From: SZUA-451 sp034721895
GTDB lineage: Bacteria; Campylobacterota; Campylobacteria; Campylobacterales; Sulfurovaceae
DNA: 26,123 nt
Assembly: GCA_034721895.1 (NCBI GenBank)
Contig: JAYEND010000035.1
Coordinates: 1 to 26,123 of the forward strand
Direction of reading: 5' to 3'
Position 1 is the first letter of the stretch, and each line of letters starts with the position of its first letter. A program made the position numbers and the translations under genes. Shown here piece after piece: positions 1 through 5,786 of this stretch. The notes under the pieces were generated by a model. The model did not search any database and was not told the DNA's origin. It was given only the letters and a program-made list of their open reading frames with translations.

Positions 1-127
1 AATTTCTACAGACTTCTATGATGATGGATCAAAATATCCAATGATCGTAGAAGCCAACCTTGAAGTGATCAAAGATGCTGACCTTATTTATCCGGGTCAG
101 ACGATCAGGATTCCTTCGTTGGCGTAA
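1..127 (+). CDS. LysM-domain protein, C-terminal fragment (5' end outside window)
   Basis: An open frame enters from the left edge (codons in phase with position 2) and stops with TAA at 125-127. The last ~40 residues contain the second half of a LysM peptidoglycan-binding fold: a K-Y-P-M-I-V-E-A-N segment followed by the characteristic IYPGQTIRIPSL ending. The fragment ends directly after the LysM, as in the BON-LysM proteins of the YgaU/Kbp type, but the N-terminal part is not visible so the domain partner is unknown. The DUF937 gene follows 48 bases later on the same strand and may be co-transcribed. Confidence 0.75.
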   Translation, partial: ISTDFYDDGSKYPMIVEANLEVIKDADLIYPGQTIRIPSLA

Positions 128-175
128 CATACTTAAAGAAAAAAAGATAAAAAAATACTACTAAAGGAGATAAAA

Positions 176-736
176 ATGGCTGGATTGATAGATATGATTG
201 TAAATAACCCGGATATTGTAAAAAGTATTGCGCAAAAAGAGGGAATCAGTATAAATGGTGCAGGTAGCATCATTGATCAGCTTGCACCTATTTTGATGGG
301 TGCCACAAAGGAGAACTTACGAAGCGACAGAGATTCAAGTGATATCCTCAAGCATATAAGTGATTCCCAGTTTCCGGAGATGGTTGACAAGCCGGAGGAG
401 GCGGTGCAGAGAGGTGACCTGGGTGATTTGGGTAATATTATTCTGGGTCAAATGACAGGCTCTAAAGAGAATTCAAGGAAAGTGGCGAAACATGTTGAGC
501 AGCAGACAGGAATGAACCTTGACATCATAAAGAGTATACTTCCAATGCTTGCTCCTTTTATCATTGGAGCCTTGGGGAAAATGGCTGCACCCACTATCAG
601 CAATCAGAATCAAAACACACATGCCTCGCACGGCGGTGGGCTGGAAGATATCTTGATAGGAATGATGGACCAGGATCACGATGGCTCCGTAATTGATGAT
701 ATTGGCGGAATGATATTGAAACAAATTTTAGCATAA
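176..736 (+). CDS. DUF937 family protein
   Basis: A 186-residue protein of the DUF937 family, whose function is not established. The N-terminal half is the family's helical module (GLIDMIVNNPDIV..., then IDQLAPILMGATKENL). A second copy-like segment near residues 110-140 (IIKSILPMLAPFIIGALGK) is hydrophobic. The C-terminus carries an acidic D-x-D-x-D-G loop (MDQDHDGSVIDD) resembling a calcium-binding loop, as is common at the end of DUF937 proteins, and finishes with GGMILKQILA. There is no signal peptide. The start is set by a strong Shine-Dalgarno (aaaggag, 6 bases before ATG). It lies just behind a LysM protein. Family assignment is confident, role unknown. Confidence 0.82.
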   Translation: MAGLIDMIVNNPDIVKSIAQKEGISINGAGSIIDQLAPILMGATKENLRSDRDSSDILKHISDSQFPEMVDKPEEAVQRGDLGDLGNIILGQMTGSKENSRKVAKHVEQQTGMNLDIIKSILPMLAPFIIGALGKMAAPTISNQNQNTHASHGGGLEDILIGMMDQDHDGSVIDDIGGMILKQILA

Positions 737-835
737 AATGATTTCTTGGTCTTCAATGGAGCCCATAAGCACCAAAGAGCCTTCGGACATTTTAATAATG
801 AATTCGGATCAGGCATTTGGAGAGGTGAAGTAGTG

Positions 836-996
836 CTATAATCCTTTAGGATTGGCACCAAACCTGTTCTCTCCCGGTTCAGAGTCTGTTACATAAAAGA
901 AGATAAGCACCAGTATTCACTTCTTGCTACTCTGCCGTCAAACTTAGCATACCTGTTTTTAGTCGTCTCTATAAAATATCTATTGAACTGTTCCAT
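836..996 (-). pseudogene. DUF805 membrane protein, remnant with internal deletion and frameshift
   Basis: On the minus strand an ATG at 996 with a good Shine-Dalgarno (agggagag) opens a 35-residue frame beginning MEQFNRYFIETTKNRY and containing FDGRVARSEYW, the N-terminal signature of DUF805 inner-membrane proteins. It stops at 889-891. A neighbouring frame picks up immediately and reads LIFFYVTDSEPGENRFGANP then KGL and stop (836-838), the C-terminal signature of the same family. The membrane core between these signatures is missing (an intact member is roughly 110-130 residues). So one internal deletion joined the two ends out of frame. It lies 12 bases behind the LprI-MliC gene and was probably its operon partner. 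Confidence 0.8.
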
Positions 997-1008
997 TTTT
1001 CTCTCCCT

Positions 1009-1644
1009 TTATCTGTTTGTAAACTCTTTACACTTTAAGGTTCTCCCATTATGCTTCAGTGTCGCTTCACCGTGATGTTCCCAGAACTCTATATCCTCAG
1101 ATGTGTATTTGGCACCGCTGCCTGACATACTTGAGTACGCCATCTCCTGCTTTAAAGGAAGATTGAGGACAACTGTAGGCATCTGAGTGGTATTGTAGAA
1201 ATAGACTGTCAGTGTATTTTCCTTCTTCCCGTCACATTTGTAATAGACTGCTTCAGGTACCTCTACCAGTCCTCCGGCGATCTGCAGTTGACTGATACGC
1301 GATTCATAGGCTCGTGTCATACAACTTATTGCTACAGAAGATGAAGTGCAACCATCCCTGTGCTTGATCCATACTTTCTGCTCTGAAACAAGATCTTTTT
1401 TTTCATTCTCCGGATAGGCACGATATGCACTCTTGTAAACCTTTGTCAAAGTACTATCGAGTTTAGAGAGCACTTCATCTTTGCATATCAGCTTTTCAGA
1501 GGGGGTACCGTCTTTTGCACAGTCAAATGAAGGAGTATAGGTCACAACAGGATCTTCCGGTTTGCCGTAACTCTCTTCAGCATGAAGCTGTCCTGCTGAT
1601 ACAGACAGTATGGCAATACCAAACCATTTGAATAATTTTTGCAT
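1009..1644 (-). CDS. Secreted two-domain lysozyme inhibitor: LprI-type N-domain fused to MliC domain
   Basis: A 211-residue exported protein. Residues 1-22 look like a Sec signal peptide (lysines, then IAILSVSAGQLHA). Residues ~38-115 match the LprI N-terminal/DUF1311 domain, with four cysteines (C42, C54, C99, C108) and the W-x-K-x-R-x-x-C core. Residues ~132-208 match MliC, the C-type lysozyme inhibitor family: YYKCDG near C137, the hallmark SGSGAKY at 174-180, a tryptophan-rich strand and a closing cysteine (C205). In known MliC the SGxxY loop enters the lysozyme active site. The predicted role is periplasmic protection of peptidoglycan from c-type (vertebrate-style) lysozyme. The start is supported by a purine-rich aaaggga before ATG. 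A decayed DUF805 gene follows. No lipobox, so probably periplasmic rather than lipidated. Inhibition itself is inferred from family. Confidence 0.85.
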   Translation of the reverse strand: MQKLFKWFGIAILSVSAGQLHAEESYGKPEDPVVTYTPSFDCAKDGTPSEKLICKDEVLSKLDSTLTKVYKSAYRAYPENEKKDLVSEQKVWIKHRDGCTSSSVAISCMTRAYESRISQLQIAGGLVEVPEAVYYKCDGKKENTLTVYFYNTTQMPTVVLNLPLKQEMAYSSMSGSGAKYTSEDIEFWEHHGEATLKHNGRTLKCKEFTNR

Positions 1645-1800
1645 TACAAATTTCCCTTTTTCAATAGTTTATTATTTTTTATAGAAATTTGCAAGTAAGA
1701 AAAGGTGACAAACTGCTTTCACCAATTCACATCATAAGTGCAATACCTTGTGCCGCTTGACATGGTGCGGTAATAAGTTTGTAGAGGTACCTAACTTAAT

Positions 1801-1828
1801 GTTTTTATAATTTATAAAAACGTATAAT
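1801..1828 (+). promoter_or_regulatory. Candidate dodecin promoter with overlapping palindromic operator
   Basis: A consensus TATAAT at 1823-1828 precedes the dodecin start by 27 bases. Just upstream, 1801-1821 is a perfect inverted repeat: nine-base arms GTTTTTATA / TATAAAAAC around ATT. It covers the spacer and the base region where a -35 would sit. The geometry suits a repressor or activator site, but AT-rich palindromes can also arise by chance. Confidence 0.5.
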
Positions 1829-1855
1829 GAATAAAATACATAAAAGGAGTTAGAA

Positions 1856-2056
1856 ATGTCAGTTGTAAAAGTCATCGAGGTCATTGCCGAATCAAAAAAA
1901 AGTTGGGATGATGCAGCAGTAAATGCTATAAAAGAGGCATCAAAAAGTGTGAAAAACATTAGATCGATCTATGTAGAAAACATGGAAGCAAAGGTAGATA
2001 AAAATAAAATCATCAAATACCGCATCAATGCAAAAATATCATTTGTTGTAAAATAA
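1856..2056 (+). CDS. Dodecin, flavin-binding protein
   Basis: A 66-residue protein with the full dodecin fold: an N-terminal strand VVKVIEVIAESKKSWDDAA, one helix (AVNAIKEASKSVKNI), then two strands ending KYRINAKISFVVK. The normal family length is 65-75 residues. Dodecins assemble into hollow dodecamers that bind pairs of flavins (riboflavin, FMN, FAD) and buffer free flavin in the cytoplasm. The conserved W (SKKSWDDA) is the residue that stacks on the isoalloxazine ring in bacterial dodecins. The start has a strong aaaggag. It is monocistronic: the upstream gene is divergent and a hairpin follows. Confidence 0.93.
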   Translation: MSVVKVIEVIAESKKSWDDAAVNAIKEASKSVKNIRSIYVENMEAKVDKNKIIKYRINAKISFVVK

Positions 2057-2079
2057 GGTTGGTTTTTATTGCCCACTCT

Positions 2080-2112
2080 CCCGATCTCTTGGAATAAATC
2101 CAAGAGATCGGG
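2080..2112. terminator. Hairpin between convergent genes, likely bidirectional terminator
   Basis: A perfect 14-bp stem (CCCGATCTCTTGGA / TCCAAGAGATCGGG) with a 5-base loop lies between the dodecin stop (2056) and the convergent lipoprotein stop (2127). The T-rich stretches on either side are short and interrupted, so termination efficiency is uncertain, but position and stem strength fit a shared terminator. Confidence 0.65.
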
Positions 2113-2126
2113 TGTGTAATATACTG

Positions 2127-2465
2127 TTATTTTTGAGTGTCTGGTATTTCACGCTCCATTGCCATTTGCTGATTGACACGAATCGATCTTTCAAGAGCTT
2201 CTTCTTGTCTCTCACATTGTCTAAACCCATCAGACCAGCCTTGTGCATATTTAGAATTATTTTGGAATTTGTTTTCATCTTTTTTGAATTGTTCAAACAT
2301 ATTTCCACCAGCTTGCTTGCCACTATGACAACCATCTCCATATCCTTGAGAATACGCTTGTGTATGACCCTGCTGCATCATCTGCTCTTCTTCCGTAGCA
2401 CACCCGGTAAATGCGATCAGTCCGAGGATTGCTGTTGTCGTAAGTAGAAGTCGTGTTGTTTTCAT
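2127..2465 (-). CDS. Small predicted lipoprotein with GYxDGC / GWxDGFxxC motifs
   Basis: A 112-residue protein with a lipoprotein signal (MKTTRLLLTTTAILGLIAFTGC), the predicted lipidated cysteine being residue 22. The mature part is polar and contains two related glycine/aromatic/cysteine motifs, SQGYGDGCHSG (about 37-47) and YAQGWSDGFRQC (about 71-82). The second and third cysteines could form a disulfide. Small outer-envelope lipoproteins with this GYxxGCxSG...GWxxGYxxC pattern occur widely in proteobacteria, with no known function. The start at 2465 is chosen over an upstream in-frame ATG because it gives a clean signal peptide and is preceded by aaaaagggcag. It lies about 90 bases behind the NlpC/P60 gene, same direction, and could be the third gene of that unit. 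Confidence 0.8.
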   Translation of the reverse strand: MKTTRLLLTTTAILGLIAFTGCATEEEQMMQQGHTQAYSQGYGDGCHSGKQAGGNMFEQFKKDENKFQNNSKYAQGWSDGFRQCERQEEALERSIRVNQQMAMEREIPDTQK

Positions 2466-2555
2466 TTCTGCCCTTTTTTCGGATATATAGCAATAATCTT
2501 TAGATAAAGTCAATATCATTTTGAAGAGTAATAGAGTTCAAAGTGATAAGATGAT

Positions 2556-3188
2556 CTATTCTGTCTCTATTTTTCTGATGCCCCAGTGAAACTTTTCTTT
2601 GTAGAAGCCTTTGTCCAGTTCGGAGATCGTCACACCATAAGCTTTCCCGGAAGAAGAATGTATGAATTTACCCTTTTCCAGATAGACGCCGCTATGGTTG
2701 ACGTGATTCCGGTTATAAGTGTCAAAAAAGAGGATATCCCCTCTTTTGATCTCGCTGCGTGTCAGTTTTTTGCCGCTTTTTGACTGTTCGAGAGAGGAGC
2801 GTGGGATATTGATCCCGTTGGTTTTGAAGAGATAATAAACAAAGCCTGAACAGTCGAAATGGTCAGGTCCCGCCTGTGCCGGGGCATAACTGTCTCCCAA
2901 TTTGCTTTTTGCAAGAGTGATGAGCTTTTCAGTTATGTTCAAATCAGCTGTTGTGCTATCCTCTCCTGCTTGATTGTGTGTCATAGCATCTTCTTTTCTG
3001 GGTACGATAGTGATCTGGCTGGTATTGTGCTCCATGATGACTTCACAATTCTTATCATGACTAAGTGTCAGCACAACTTTCTCCGGATCATCCTGTGTGA
3101 CATCGATATGTACTTTGCAGTCGATACTTGTATGTGCATGGAGCGAAATGCCCGCGATCAGAATCAGAGAATTGATAGTATTTTTCAT
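2556..3188 (-). CDS. Secreted NlpC/P60 family peptidoglycan hydrolase
   Basis: A 210-residue exported cysteine peptidase. A short signal peptide (MKNTINSLILIAGISLHAHT) is followed by ~60 residues of beta-rich sequence of unknown type. A typical NlpC/P60 domain covers ~85-208. Catalytic residues are visible: Cys113 in HFDCSGF, His165 in VNHSGVYL, and a downstream His177 in GKFIHSS as the third polar residue. The family cleaves the gamma-D-Glu/meso-DAP (or Lys) bond of stem peptides. The gene starts 7 bases behind the LprI-PliI inhibitor with no clear Shine-Dalgarno of its own, suggesting translational coupling. Being coupled to a lysozyme inhibitor implies a role in remodelling or guarding the cell's own wall, although an effector role cannot be excluded. 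Confidence 0.88.
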   Translation of the reverse strand: MKNTINSLILIAGISLHAHTSIDCKVHIDVTQDDPEKVVLTLSHDKNCEVIMEHNTSQITIVPRKEDAMTHNQAGEDSTTADLNITEKLITLAKSKLGDSYAPAQAGPDHFDCSGFVYYLFKTNGINIPRSSLEQSKSGKKLTRSEIKRGDILFFDTYNRNHVNHSGVYLEKGKFIHSSSGKAYGVTISELDKGFYKEKFHWGIRKIETE

Positions 3189-3195
3189 AGATCGA

Positions 3196-4074
3196 CTAAA
3201 AATCAGTACTTTTTACCAGCTTCAGTTGCCATGTAGCTTCTCCTGGAACCAACTTATACTGTAGCTGTCTCATTCCGCCTTTGGGGCAGCAGTTGGCATC
3301 ACCTTTGTTGTAGATCGGGAAACGTCTTGCAAAACTGGTTTCAATGATAGTAAACTCATCATGACCCATATACCCAACAGTGTTCTTCTTGTCGTTTTCC
3401 AGCGGCGGCAGGTAAATTTCACTGAGTGACTTTTTGTTGTTGGCACTATACGCGACCAGAGAACCATAAGCGCCACTTCCGGCAGAATTGATATAGATAT
3501 AGATCTCCGGTGAACCGTCACTGTTGATATCCGCTATTTCTGCACCTGTCACGCTGCCATCTATCTCCTGTTTCATGACTCTGTTCACGATCTCCAGGCC
3601 ACTGGGGGTAATTGTCAACTGATTGAGTGAACCTTCATTGGTGGCAACGACATGGAAGGTGATACCCTGCAGAGTCAGTACTTTGTCAAAACCTTTAGAA
3701 GTGTCAGGCTGTTCTGCAGTATCTGAAAGATGATACTTGTCTTTAAGCTCTTTGATACGCATACGGTACTGATCTGCCATACACTTCTTTTCATCTTCGG
3801 CTTTCCAGCAATCATTGCGACCTTTGATCCAGCCTATCTGATGGGTTTTGAGTAGATCTTCTTTGGGAGCTTTTGCTTTTGCCTGTTCATAGACTACGGC
3901 TAACTCTCTGTCGAGATCCATCAGTCCATCGCTGCTGCAGATCAATCCTTCTGAACTATTTTTTTTGACTTTAGTGCAGTCAAAACTCGGTGCATTGGCA
4001 TAGAGCAGGGAGATGCTTGCCAGCATAGAAAACAGCAAGCCTTTTGCCCATAGTTTTTTTCTCTCATATATCAT
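3196..4074 (-). CDS. Secreted two-domain lysozyme inhibitor: LprI-type N-domain fused to PliI domain
   Basis: A 292-residue exported protein. Residues 1-28 form a signal peptide (KKLWAKGLLFSMLASISLLYANA). Residues ~29-112 are an LprI-N/DUF1311 domain with C33, C46, C89 and C98 and the GWIKGRNDCW core. Residues ~128-290 match PliI, the periplasmic inhibitor of invertebrate-type lysozyme: VLTLQGITFHV, TPSGLEI, a D-I-N-S-D-G-S-P-E loop, SAGSGAYGSLVAYS (197-210), GYMGHDEFTI and a closing QLQYKLVPGEATWQL. The PliI assignment is from recalled family sequence, not a search. NlpC/P60 follows 7 bases downstream. The neighbour at 1009-1644 pairs the same N-domain with the c-type inhibitor domain, so the two genes look like a modular inhibitor set. 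Expected role: neutralising i-type lysozyme in the periplasm. Confidence 0.84.
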   Translation of the reverse strand: MIYERKKLWAKGLLFSMLASISLLYANAPSFDCTKVKKNSSEGLICSSDGLMDLDRELAVVYEQAKAKAPKEDLLKTHQIGWIKGRNDCWKAEDEKKCMADQYRMRIKELKDKYHLSDTAEQPDTSKGFDKVLTLQGITFHVVATNEGSLNQLTITPSGLEIVNRVMKQEIDGSVTGAEIADINSDGSPEIYIYINSAGSGAYGSLVAYSANNKKSLSEIYLPPLENDKKNTVGYMGHDEFTIIETSFARRFPIYNKGDANCCPKGGMRQLQYKLVPGEATWQLKLVKSTDF

Positions 4075-4138
4075 GGTTAAGACCTTTTTACCAGATTATA
4101 GCGTTATATTTCCAGTTTTGTAAATATCACTATGACTC

Positions 4139-4167
4139 TTGACTTTGCAACTGAAAAGTGGTACTAT
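4139..4167 (+). promoter_or_regulatory. Promoter of hicAB, predicting a leaderless transcript
   Basis: TTGACT at 4139-4144 and TACTAT at 4162-4167 are separated by exactly 17 bases. The -10 box ends only 5 bases before the hicA ATG at 4173, so transcription would begin on or within a base or two of the start codon. No Shine-Dalgarno fits between them. Confidence 0.6.
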
Positions 4168-4172
4168 AAAGC

Positions 4173-4427
4173 ATGAGCAAGAAAGCAAAGCTATTAAAAC
4201 GATTTTTTGAATCACCGCCAAGAAAGGATTTGACGTTTTCTGAGTTGGAGCGTCTACTGAATTCGTGTGGTTATCGGAAAATTGAAGGGAGTGGTTCTGC
4301 CGTGAAGTTTTATCATCAGGAGAAAGACAGCTTGATCAATCTTTACAAACCGCACCCCGGAAATATTTTAAAAATCTATTTGGTCAAACAGATACAGATA
4401 AAACTGAAGGAGGTTTGTGATGGCTAA
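4173..4427 (+). CDS. hicA: HicA-type toxin (mRNA interferase family)
   Basis: An 84-residue protein of the HicA/YcfA family, the ribosome-independent mRNA-cleaving toxin of type II HicAB systems. It shows the double-stranded-RNA-binding-like fold: DLTFSELERLLNSCGYRK, then KIEGSGSAVKFYH, then the LYKPHPGNILKIYLVKQI signature. In classical HicA the catalytic histidine follows GS in the central strand. Here that site reads GSGSAV, so the usual histidine is absent. Many members of this longer (~80 residue) subgroup also lack it, so loss of activity cannot be concluded. The ATG lies right at the predicted transcription start. hicB overlaps its 3' end by 8 bases, so the pair is co-transcribed and translationally coupled. 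Confidence 0.88.
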   Translation: MSKKAKLLKRFFESPPRKDLTFSELERLLNSCGYRKIEGSGSAVKFYHQEKDSLINLYKPHPGNILKIYLVKQIQIKLKEVCDG

Positions 4428-4770
4428 TACACTGGAATATAACGGCTATATCGGTTCCATAGGATATTCTCCTGAGGACAAAATATTCTATGGGAAATTG
4501 GAGATGATCGACGATCTTGTGACATTTGAGGCGGATAGTGCTTCGGAGCTTGAAGAGAATTTTCATGCCGCAGTAGATGAATATATCGATACATGCAAGG
4601 CGTTGGGCCGTTCGCCGCAGAAAACGTATAAAGGTGTATTCAATGTACGGATCGATCCGGGACTTCATAAAAAACTCCATTCTGAAGCATTGAAAGCCGG
4701 TATCTCTTTGAACGCTTTCGTTCAGAAAACCTTGGCAGCTAAAGTTTCCACTAATACCCAGTCACATTGA
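4420..4770 (+). CDS. hicB: HicB-type antitoxin with ribbon-helix-helix domain
   Basis: A 116-residue antitoxin. Residues ~1-65 form the partial RNase H-like HicB domain (EYNGYIGSIGYSPEDKIFYG, then TFEADSASELEENFHAAVDE), which blocks HicA. Residues ~70-110 carry a C-terminal HicB/ribbon-helix-helix DNA-binding segment (GVFNVRIDPGLHKKLHSEAL, SLNAFVQKTL) expected to autorepress the operon. The ATG at 4420 is preferred to the GTG at 4417 because aaggaggt lies 5 bases upstream. The start overlaps the end of hicA. The promoter at 4139-4167 is the likely operator region. The gene ends 20 bases from a convergent gene. Confidence 0.9.
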   Translation: MANTLEYNGYIGSIGYSPEDKIFYGKLEMIDDLVTFEADSASELEENFHAAVDEYIDTCKALGRSPQKTYKGVFNVRIDPGLHKKLHSEALKAGISLNAFVQKTLAAKVSTNTQSH

Positions 4771-4789
4771 CCAGCTTGTACTGCAGTTA

Positions 4790-5158
4790 TTAGTGGCAGG
4801 GTTTTTTCGAAAAAGTCTCATGCCCACGCCCTTTCCAGCAGCGTAGCATTTTGGTCTGTTTGTCGATGCTCCAAGTTCCATTTGGTTTTTTGGAAAGCGT
4901 AAAAATATATTTGAAACCTCTAGTGGAATCATCCAAAAGCCCATCCTGTATGACAGTGATAGTGGTCGCAGAGGCTGCTTCTCCCGAGTCATCCTCTCTG
5001 ATGATCTGCTGAGAACGCCCCATATCTCCTGTCACTTCGAGTACAATTTCGATGGGGCTTTGCAGAGACTGCTTTTTTTGAATCGGTTCCGCTATTGACA
5101 TTGATGAAAGCAAAATAGTGAATGCTATCATCATGATTATTTTGTTATGAGCCTCCAT
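4790..5158 (-). CDS. Small secreted protein of unknown function (RCWKGRGH motif)
   Basis: A 122-residue protein with a Sec signal peptide (MEAHNKIIMMIAFTILLSSMSIAEP). The mature part is beta-rich (IEIVLEVTGDMG, TTITVIQDGLLDDSTRGFKYIFTLSKKPNGTW) and closes with RCWKGRGHETFSKKPC, a cysteine-flanked tail found in many small periplasmic proteobacterial proteins with no function assigned. The two cysteines probably form a disulfide. Several in-frame starts exist upstream. The one at 5158 is chosen because ggaga lies 8 bases before it and it gives a compact signal peptide. It overlaps the end of the cytochrome c gene by 14 bases, indicating one operon. Confidence 0.72.
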   Translation of the reverse strand: MEAHNKIIMMIAFTILLSSMSIAEPIQKKQSLQSPIEIVLEVTGDMGRSQQIIREDDSGEAASATTITVIQDGLLDDSTRGFKYIFTLSKKPNGTWSIDKQTKMLRCWKGRGHETFSKKPCH

Positions 5159-5495
5159 CGGCGTGTTCTCCATAATCGATATACTCCCGGTTTTCATAAG
5201 AGGTCTTTATGACACTCAGATAGTGTGCCATTGCTTTGGTTTGATTGCCGTCAAGTGACTTGGCAAAAGAGACCATGATCGTGCCGTTTGGTTTGCGGGT
5301 GATCCCCTGCTGCAGATTGAGGAGTCTCTTGAGAAGAACTTCTTCCTTTTGGTCCTGAAGTCTGGGCCCGTTACCTGTCCCCTGACCATAAAATCCATGA
5401 CAACTTGGGCAGCCATTTTTGAGATAGAGTGTCTCTGTATCAATGCCATAAAGAAGAAATGGAATGAACGGAAGCATAAAAGTGATTTTTTTCAT
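5145..5495 (-). CDS. Periplasmic monoheme cytochrome c
   Basis: A 116-residue exported class I c-type cytochrome. The signal peptide is MKKITFMLPFIPFLLYG. Heme attaches at C29-P-S-C32-H33, and the likely distal ligand is M74 in GTIMVSFAKSL, followed by the usual C-terminal helix (QTKAMAHYLSVI). Only one heme motif is present. Small cytochromes of this type carry electrons in the periplasm to terminal oxidases or oxidoreductases; the partner cannot be told here. The start at 5495 is chosen over an upstream ATG because it begins the signal peptide. No strong Shine-Dalgarno is seen. The downstream small secreted gene overlaps its 3' end. Confidence 0.88.
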   Translation of the reverse strand: MKKITFMLPFIPFLLYGIDTETLYLKNGCPSCHGFYGQGTGNGPRLQDQKEEVLLKRLLNLQQGITRKPNGTIMVSFAKSLDGNQTKAMAHYLSVIKTSYENREYIDYGEHADGGS

Positions 5496-5651
5496 ACATT
5501 TAGTGTAACACAGCTCTCTGAAAACAATCATGAATATATTTCCGAAGTGGAGAGAAAGTGAATATCGTTATACGAAATTTCATTAAGTCAAGAATCTCAT
5601 AACGGTGTTATTTTATCCCGAATTATGCAATTGAATTGTGGAAAGATTTGA

Positions 5652-5786
5652 AAAAGTGGATACGGATATGTCCTCAGAGAAGATAATGAAGGACTTATAG
5701 CGACTTTTGGAATATTACCTACCAAATACTGGAAGGGGATAAAGGTGATAGAAGAGCAGTCATTTTATCTGCTCTTCTATATTTAA
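5652..5786 (+). pseudogene. Possible gene remnant in AT-rich spacer
   Basis: A 44-codon open stretch with no start reads ...GYGYVLREDNEGLIATFGIL and so on to a stop at 5784-5786. The frame just upstream reads YAIELWKDLKKW, as if one frameshift separated two parts of an old coding region. The composition is protein-like, but I recognise no family. The end overlaps a hairpin serving the opposite gene. The rest of the spacer from 5496 shows nothing else. Confidence 0.2.
5748..5780 (-). terminator. Terminator hairpin after the adenylate kinase-like gene
   Basis: A perfect 12-bp stem (ATAGAAGAGCAG / CTGCTCTTCTAT, 9-base loop) lies 6 bases past the stop of the leftward gene at 5787. On the minus strand it is followed by a short T-containing run (cacctttatcccc), so it is a plausible but not ideal intrinsic terminator. 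Confidence 0.6.

Noticed and set aside
654..715. EF-hand calcium-binding protein call for the DUF937 C-terminus
   Set aside because: The DxDxDG loop is a usual ending of DUF937 proteins and a single loop does not make an EF-hand domain; noted in the gene entry only.
676..861. Minus-strand 61-codon open frame
   Set aside because: Its frame disagrees with the DUF805 C-terminal signature in the same DNA, which explains the region better as a pseudogene.
1732..1959. Minus-strand 75-codon open frame over the dodecin start
   Set aside because: It is antisense to dodecin and to its promoter, with no ribosome site or recognisable sequence.
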